From Chitinophagales bacterium (GTDB lineage Bacteria > Bacteroidota > Bacteroidia > Chitinophagales > Saprospiraceae): a stretch of 36,114 nucleotides of DNA. Position 1 is the stretch's first letter; each line of letters opens with the position of its first letter. Made by a program: the position numbers and the translations under genes. Positions 31,452 to 36,114 of this stretch are shown here, one piece after another. Below the pieces are notes generated by a model. The model did no database searches and had not been told where the DNA came from. It saw nothing but the letters and a program-made list of their open reading frames with translations. Location: positions 1 to 36,114 of the forward strand of contig JAKSDI010000165.1 in NCBI GenBank assembly GCA_022360175.1. The letters are read 5' to 3'.

Positions 31452-33785
31452 ATGATCAAGCGACCTCTTGCTGTTGATCTGGCCATTCTCGAGAGATATG
31501 CATTGCTATTTCGCCAGTTCTATAAAGAGATGTATGATGAAGTTTTCCCTATTGATTCGGAGTTGACCAGTACCGACTTTGAGAAAAATTGGCTTTCAGA
31601 AAACCTGAGAAGCCTGATTTCTGAGAAGGTAGGAGTACAGAGAAATTTTCACCCCATCAATCTCTATAAGTACATCTTCCACCCGCTGCGTGAAAAGGCA
31701 GCCTACAGTACTAAAAGCAACTTAATTCAGGCAGACGATACCGTCTTATGGGACATCACCAAGATGTTTCCAATGCGCCTTTTTGAGTTGCTTGGCTTCA
31801 CTAGTTTTGATCACTTTTTAGAAAGCAATCGCAAACCCTTAGGACAAAAGGCTTACAACCGCCAGCGTCAACTCATCAAAGAACATCAAAGAGCAAAGCA
31901 TGAAAAATCTACAAAAGCGGTAGAGCTCTATCATTGTTATATCTCTGATAAGTGGGGATACAAAGTAGGGAGGATGAGTATTGATGACACAGGTGACGTA
32001 GAGTTTCAAATAGATGATGACCGCCAGTCTTATTATCGGGGAATAGTGAAACAAGGAAAGCACTGGAGAACAATAGATCTTTGGCAAATAGAAGGAGGCC
32101 AATCACTATCTCCCAGGAAGAGTAATCATGCACCGGAAGTCTCTTTAAAGTTCTTGTCTGAAGATGATTTCAGGGATCATATTTTTGTCTTCGGCACTTA
32201 TGCTGCTATCAACCTTAATGATTTTACAACTAAGGCTCCTGCAAGAGTCGCAGGCCCTATTGCATTAGAACGAGCACTTCCTGATCAGGCTACACCAGTT
32301 GATCGTATGAATATTGATCAAATTGAATTCAGAGAAAAGGAAGAAGTCAATCCTATCATTGCGGCTAAAATTTCCTGTAAAAGGATAGAAGAAAAAAAGT
32401 ACTGTCAAAAGCGATCCTGCTCTAATAATACCACCAAAAAGCGTCTGAAGGAATTGCAAAGTATCGACATGTCCAATGCTTCCATTCGCAATCCTGCAGA
32501 GTGTATCGGTCAATACATTTGTCTGGTGTATAGTAAAACCCACCGTGCATTACGGAAACTAGTTGTTATAGTCCATCCAGACCTCACTGTTTCCTTAATC
32601 GCTACAAAATATAGAGAAAGCGAAGTTCAGATTCAGTACAAAGGTATGATTAAACGTTTTTCTGATGAATTATTTACTTTTTCTACCATACAGGGGCTAC
32701 GCCAGAACTATATAGAAGGAAGCTTTTCGTGTAAAAATGCAAAAAGTCCAATGTATGGCTTATTAAGTGGTATTTTCAGAGATAGCCCGAAGGCTGGAAG
32801 AGCTATATTAATTCCTACCAACAAAGCTTTAGGAAAAATAATACATCTTGATACTCCCGGCTTTATTGATTTGGATAGTGTTGAATACAAAAAACTGGAT
32901 AATAAGTATCACATCACTGAATTAAATGCGGGAGCTTCTATTCCTGGGGAAGCTCTTCAATCAAAGTTGGTTATTAACGATAGCCTTCATTATTTCAAAA
33001 GAAAATTAGAGCAAAAGAAGGAGGTATACCAGTCTTTAACTGGCATTTACGAAGAGTATTACTTTAACCCCCATCACAATACGATCGTCAAAGATTATCT
33101 TTTCATTTATCCTAATGGGCAGGCAATTGCCGTATGTAATAACATCTATAAGGGAGTGGTGAAGTCATTGGGAAGCCACTTTACTATCAACTTTAAATGT
33201 GAGCATCATGATAGTCGCCCTGCCTTTTACCTGATACATCAGGAAAATAATTCTCAACAAATTTTCTCCGGTATATTTACTACTCCTACTGATAATGGAA
33301 AAACAATTATTAGTGCCAGTATCTATTTAAAAAAGATCGATGACTCGATTCCTAAATTTATTGATTACAATTATTATCGCCAACAAATTGAGGGGATCAA
33401 AGCAGGTACCAAGCAATTTCAACAGCTTAATAAAAAGGTGAAAAACCTTGGGCATCTGTTAATGGGTGAAATGGACAATCATATCATCAAAGGCCATTTC
33501 GAAGAGGTCGATATCCAAAAGTATAACAGTAGAAAAGTAGCTTATACTTTTTTTCAATCTGCCTGTTTTCTGGCTAGTGCGAACTCCCTTCCTAAACAGA
33601 TCAGCGCATTACAAGAACTCAAACAAGCTTTTAAATACGGCTTTAGAGCTAAAATATTGCTAGATAAGGAAACAAAAAAAGGAGGTGCATTATACCATAT
33701 TCGAGAAATGATTGATGTACAGAATTTCAAGGTTCTCGACCATTATACAGAGGGAATGTCTTACAAATCCCTTGCAATGGAATAA
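31452..33785 (+). CDS. Orphan protein with three internal repeats (777 aa)
   Basis: A 777-residue cytosolic-looking protein with no family I recognise. Residues 1-155 are mostly helical and basic towards the end (GQKAYNRQRQLIKEHQRAKHEK). Three beta-rich units of about 100-120 residues follow at 157-275, 351-457 and 529-628. Each begins with a Y-x-x-Y/V-like strand and continues with an L/M-x-I-x-P/D-x-G/L strand. Each then has a central Y-[RK]-G-[IMV]-[IV]-K-[QRS] (YYRGIVKQG, YKGMIKRF, YKGVVKSL) and ends with an F-x-G-x-[FY] strand (FVFGTYAA, LLSGIFRD, IFSGIFTT). Residues 630-777 are helical. A Cys/Lys-rich linker (ISCKRIEEKKYCQKRSCS) lies between units 1 and 2. The gene is flanked by long gene-free DNA. 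The repeats suggest a binding or scaffold role; nothing indicates catalysis. Confidence 0.85.
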   Translation: MIKRPLAVDLAILERYALLFRQFYKEMYDEVFPIDSELTSTDFEKNWLSENLRSLISEKVGVQRNFHPINLYKYIFHPLREKAAYSTKSNLIQADDTVLWDITKMFPMRLFELLGFTSFDHFLESNRKPLGQKAYNRQRQLIKEHQRAKHEKSTKAVELYHCYISDKWGYKVGRMSIDDTGDVEFQIDDDRQSYYRGIVKQGKHWRTIDLWQIEGGQSLSPRKSNHAPEVSLKFLSEDDFRDHIFVFGTYAAINLNDFTTKAPARVAGPIALERALPDQATPVDRMNIDQIEFREKEEVNPIIAAKISCKRIEEKKYCQKRSCSNNTTKKRLKELQSIDMSNASIRNPAECIGQYICLVYSKTHRALRKLVVIVHPDLTVSLIATKYRESEVQIQYKGMIKRFSDELFTFSTIQGLRQNYIEGSFSCKNAKSPMYGLLSGIFRDSPKAGRAILIPTNKALGKIIHLDTPGFIDLDSVEYKKLDNKYHITELNAGASIPGEALQSKLVINDSLHYFKRKLEQKKEVYQSLTGIYEEYYFNPHHNTIVKDYLFIYPNGQAIAVCNNIYKGVVKSLGSHFTINFKCEHHDSRPAFYLIHQENNSQQIFSGIFTTPTDNGKTIISASIYLKKIDDSIPKFIDYNYYRQQIEGIKAGTKQFQQLNKKVKNLGHLLMGEMDNHIIKGHFEEVDIQKYNSRKVAYTFFQSACFLASANSLPKQISALQELKQAFKYGFRAKILLDKETKKGGALYHIREMIDVQNFKVLDHYTEGMSYKSLAME

Positions 33786-34057
33786 GTTATATGAACCATT
33801 TATTTAAGTTATTAAATTTTGCTAATCAAAAATCTAGCTCTAATTACTCAGTCATAATGGTGAAATTTATTACTTTTACACCACTTTGTAATTTATACTT
33901 AGCAAAGCCATAATCTCCTTGAAATTCACACTATATCACACCCTATCTGTCTGATTTCATAAGAACGGCCTAAGAGGTGCTAGTATCGTATCTCTAAGCA
34001 ACAATATCTTAGCTTTCCTAATATATTTTCGGAAAGTGTAGACTACTTGTTTGCCAA

Positions 34058-36114
34058 ATGCAACTTAAACGAATGAAGCTTATATCTACCCAAAAGATAG
34101 GTACATCTCTGATATTGCTAATAGGGCTATTGCCTTTTAGCCAATCCTTTGCACAATCCTTCATCGAATTGACGGACTGCGGTATTTCCTACATCGACCC
34201 CCAGGATGACATAGACAATGGACAGAATAGAGATACCTTATTTTATGAGACATTTTTTACAGAAGAAAATCAAGTTTACGATTACTGGATTGACGTCAAC
34301 GCATTTGGCGGGCAACAGGTAGACCGTACTGAAGTATTTGCCATTTTGCCAGGTGGAGAACTCAAGAGCCTGGGCCAGCTTGCTTTTGGCAATTGCATTG
34401 ACTGTACTGAGGGGTTCACATTTATCTACAATGGAGAAGTTTTGACAAGTGAAGAGAGTGATGTCAATAATATGAATTTATGGATACAATCAATCGGCCA
34501 GCCTCCTTTTACCCTTACGGGGAATCTACAGACGCTCACTGGCGTAGGCCGCATTAGTGGGCAGCTTCCATTCTGTGCTATTGGAATGCGGGTAGAATAT
34601 AGCGTATACAGTGATCCCGGCAATTCATCTACCGAGTTTTCTACTCACATCATATGTCCAGAACCAGTACAGGAATGTACTTTTCAGCCTTATGTGAATG
34701 TCAACTGCCTGATTGATGCCATTTTTGTAGAAGCCAACATACCCAATGCCTGTTTTGCTGTGGATGCTAGTGTCAGCTGGCACAATGCGAACGGTATATT
34801 GAGTGAAGAACAGGATGCCCTTATTCCCCTTACGGGAAATGAAGGAATGCTTTATCTTACAATAGAAGATGATTGCTGTATCTATCAGGATTCTTTTCCT
34901 GTAGCCAATCATGATTTTGCGGATGCAGGCCCCGACCTTATCGCTTGCCAGGGAGCAGCTTACCAAATTACGGGCAATGGTGGACAAGGGCACTACTGGG
35001 AATTACCTAATGGCAATAGCAATATGGACTCTGTTCTTAATTTGCCCGTAGTAACTGCCTCGGCACAAGGCCTATATATACTGCATGCCTTCAACGAAGA
35101 TGGATGCGAGGATACTGACTCCATATACATTACGGTTGAATCCCCTCCTAATCCACAAATAGGTTTCACAGAAGCCTGTTTGGGAGATACTCTTTTCCTT
35201 CAGGTTTTCAATGATACCGCTTTTGCGGAAACACAGTGGACCAACCCTCAGGGATTAGTCATCCCCTATGGTTTTCTCGCTGATTTTCAGGCCAATGATG
35301 TAGGTACTTACTCCCTCACTGGTACTACCCAATCTGGCTGCCAGATTATTAACACGATAGGAGTTACTGCAATGGCTTTACCAGAACTAGATTATGTCAT
35401 TCAGGAAAGCTGTGATAGTGCTACTGTATTTCTGATACCTGATACTTTGGCTTATGAATGGGGCCAAGGTATTAGTGGTGCTGTTTTTTCTACTCCTTCT
35501 GGCGGTTCTTTTACTGTAACAATCACCAATAGCGATGGATGTCAGGTAATAGAAACCGTTGTTGTTCCGGAACCCAGTGGGCCTGATGTATTTTTTGAAG
35601 TAGACCAACCCATCTGCCCAGGTGAATATGGTACTATAGAGATTGAATTGCATAGTGAAGAACGAGAAGCTATTTTTTCTATTGACGGAGGGCAAACTTT
35701 TGAGCTGTCCAATAGATTTAATGAACTATTACCAGGCATCTATGATGTAGTAATTATGGATGGATTAGGTTGTATACAACACTTCCAGCACGAAATTATA
35801 GCTCCCGATACAATGGGGGTAGAGCTCCCTTACCAACCTTTGGTAGTACGTCCCAACACTCCTATTTCTCTTTCTGCAACAACCATTGGAAATATTACCA
35901 GCTATCAATGGGTTCCTGATGAGATTGATACTGGCTTCCCTTTCACAGATTTCATCGCTACTAACGATCTTGATATTCGCATTATCGTTGAAGACGAAAA
36001 TGGGTGCAAAGCTTCTGCAAGCCTGCCTCTTACCGTTGTACTTGGTGACATCTATGTGCCCGATGCCATTTCTCCTAATGGGGATGGGCGCAATGATGGT
36101 TTTACTTTTTACAG
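34058..36114 (+). CDS. Large secreted protein with gliding-motility-type C-terminal domain, 5' part
   Basis: The frame is open from ATG 34058 to the window end (685 complete codons), so the gene is cut at its 3' side. A signal peptide is present (about residues 1-33, ending PFSQSFAQ). The mature part begins with a cysteine-containing beta domain (FIELTDCGISYIDP), followed by several Ig-like or PKD-like modules with paired cysteines (for example DLIACQGAAYQITGNG, ITVESPPNPQIGFTEACLGDTLF, SNSDGCQVIETVVV). The final visible stretch, YVPDAISPNGDGRNDGFTFY, is the hallmark start of the gliding motility-associated (CHU_C / T9SS type B) C-terminal domain. The protein is therefore exported by type IX secretion, probably to the cell surface as an adhesin-like protein. 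Its partner PorP/SprF-type gene, usual next to type B cargo, would lie outside the window if present. Confidence 0.92.
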   Translation, partial: MQLKRMKLISTQKIGTSLILLIGLLPFSQSFAQSFIELTDCGISYIDPQDDIDNGQNRDTLFYETFFTEENQVYDYWIDVNAFGGQQVDRTEVFAILPGGELKSLGQLAFGNCIDCTEGFTFIYNGEVLTSEESDVNNMNLWIQSIGQPPFTLTGNLQTLTGVGRISGQLPFCAIGMRVEYSVYSDPGNSSTEFSTHIICPEPVQECTFQPYVNVNCLIDAIFVEANIPNACFAVDASVSWHNANGILSEEQDALIPLTGNEGMLYLTIEDDCCIYQDSFPVANHDFADAGPDLIACQGAAYQITGNGGQGHYWELPNGNSNMDSVLNLPVVTASAQGLYILHAFNEDGCEDTDSIYITVESPPNPQIGFTEACLGDTLFLQVFNDTAFAETQWTNPQGLVIPYGFLADFQANDVGTYSLTGTTQSGCQIINTIGVTAMALPELDYVIQESCDSATVFLIPDTLAYEWGQGISGAVFSTPSGGSFTVTITNSDGCQVIETVVVPEPSGPDVFFEVDQPICPGEYGTIEIELHSEEREAIFSIDGGQTFELSNRFNELLPGIYDVVIMDGLGCIQHFQHEIIAPDTMGVELPYQPLVVRPNTPISLSATTIGNITSYQWVPDEIDTGFPFTDFIATNDLDIRIIVEDENGCKASASLPLTVVLGDIYVPDAISPNGDGRNDGFTFY

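Noticed and set aside
1-36114. CRISPR array, tRNA, rRNA or full insertion sequence
   Set aside because: No regularly spaced repeats, cloverleaf-like sequences, rRNA-like stretches or transposase frames were seen.

Overview
The window is low-GC DNA from a member of the Bacteroidota, most likely the Saprospiria. This is inferred from three things: type IX secretion (T9SS) sorting domains and a gliding-motility-type C-terminal domain; promoters of the Bacteroidota form TTG-N20-TAnnTTTG; and no Shine-Dalgarno sites. I cannot name the genus. No rRNA, tRNA, CRISPR array or intact transposase gene was seen.

Layout. 1-431: 3' end of a T9SS cargo gene. 548-6700: an M3 oligoendopeptidase, an Ig-like lipoprotein, a small exported DUF3299-like protein, an exported DUF1028 protein and an intradiol-dioxygenase lipoprotein. 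Two diverged copies of an intergenic repeat sit directly upstream of two adjacent minus-strand genes here. 6818-9000: an AraC-type regulator and an exported erythromycin-esterase-like protein. 9009-12582: ileS preceded by an apparent transcription attenuator, then a strong terminator hairpin. 12779-14151: a VOC gene broken by a stop codon, a GNAT acetyltransferase and a MITE-like element. 14389-20101: a TPR/HTH membrane regulator, a YCF48-Omp28-T9SS mosaic protein and an OmpA protein with three Ig-like repeats. 20195-24790: a divergent pentose phosphate cluster, rpiB-gnd on minus and zwf-pgl on plus, with a small coiled-coil gene after pgl. 25079-33785: accessory DNA with a 61-aa gene behind a consensus promoter, a 960-aa orphan, a 458-aa AT-rich helical protein, a small lipoprotein and a 777-aa orphan with three internal repeats. 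34058-end: the 5' part of a large secreted protein that reaches the start of a gliding-motility-associated C-terminal domain.

The most interesting system is upstream of ileS. A 21-codon ORF (9046-9111) carries six Ile codons in a seven-codon run. It is followed by a perfect 16-bp terminator hairpin with a T tract. The terminator's left arm can also pair, over 9 bp, with a segment that a ribosome at the leader stop codon would cover. This is the layout of classical leader-peptide attenuation, here apparently sensing charged tRNA-Ile to control isoleucyl-tRNA synthetase. The synthetase is an IleRS2-type enzyme with a GIHH signature in place of HIGH.

The four central sugar genes (zwf, pgl, gnd, rpiB) cover glucose-6-phosphate to ribose-5-phosphate, except that ribulose-5-phosphate 3-epimerase and transketolase/transaldolase are not in the window.
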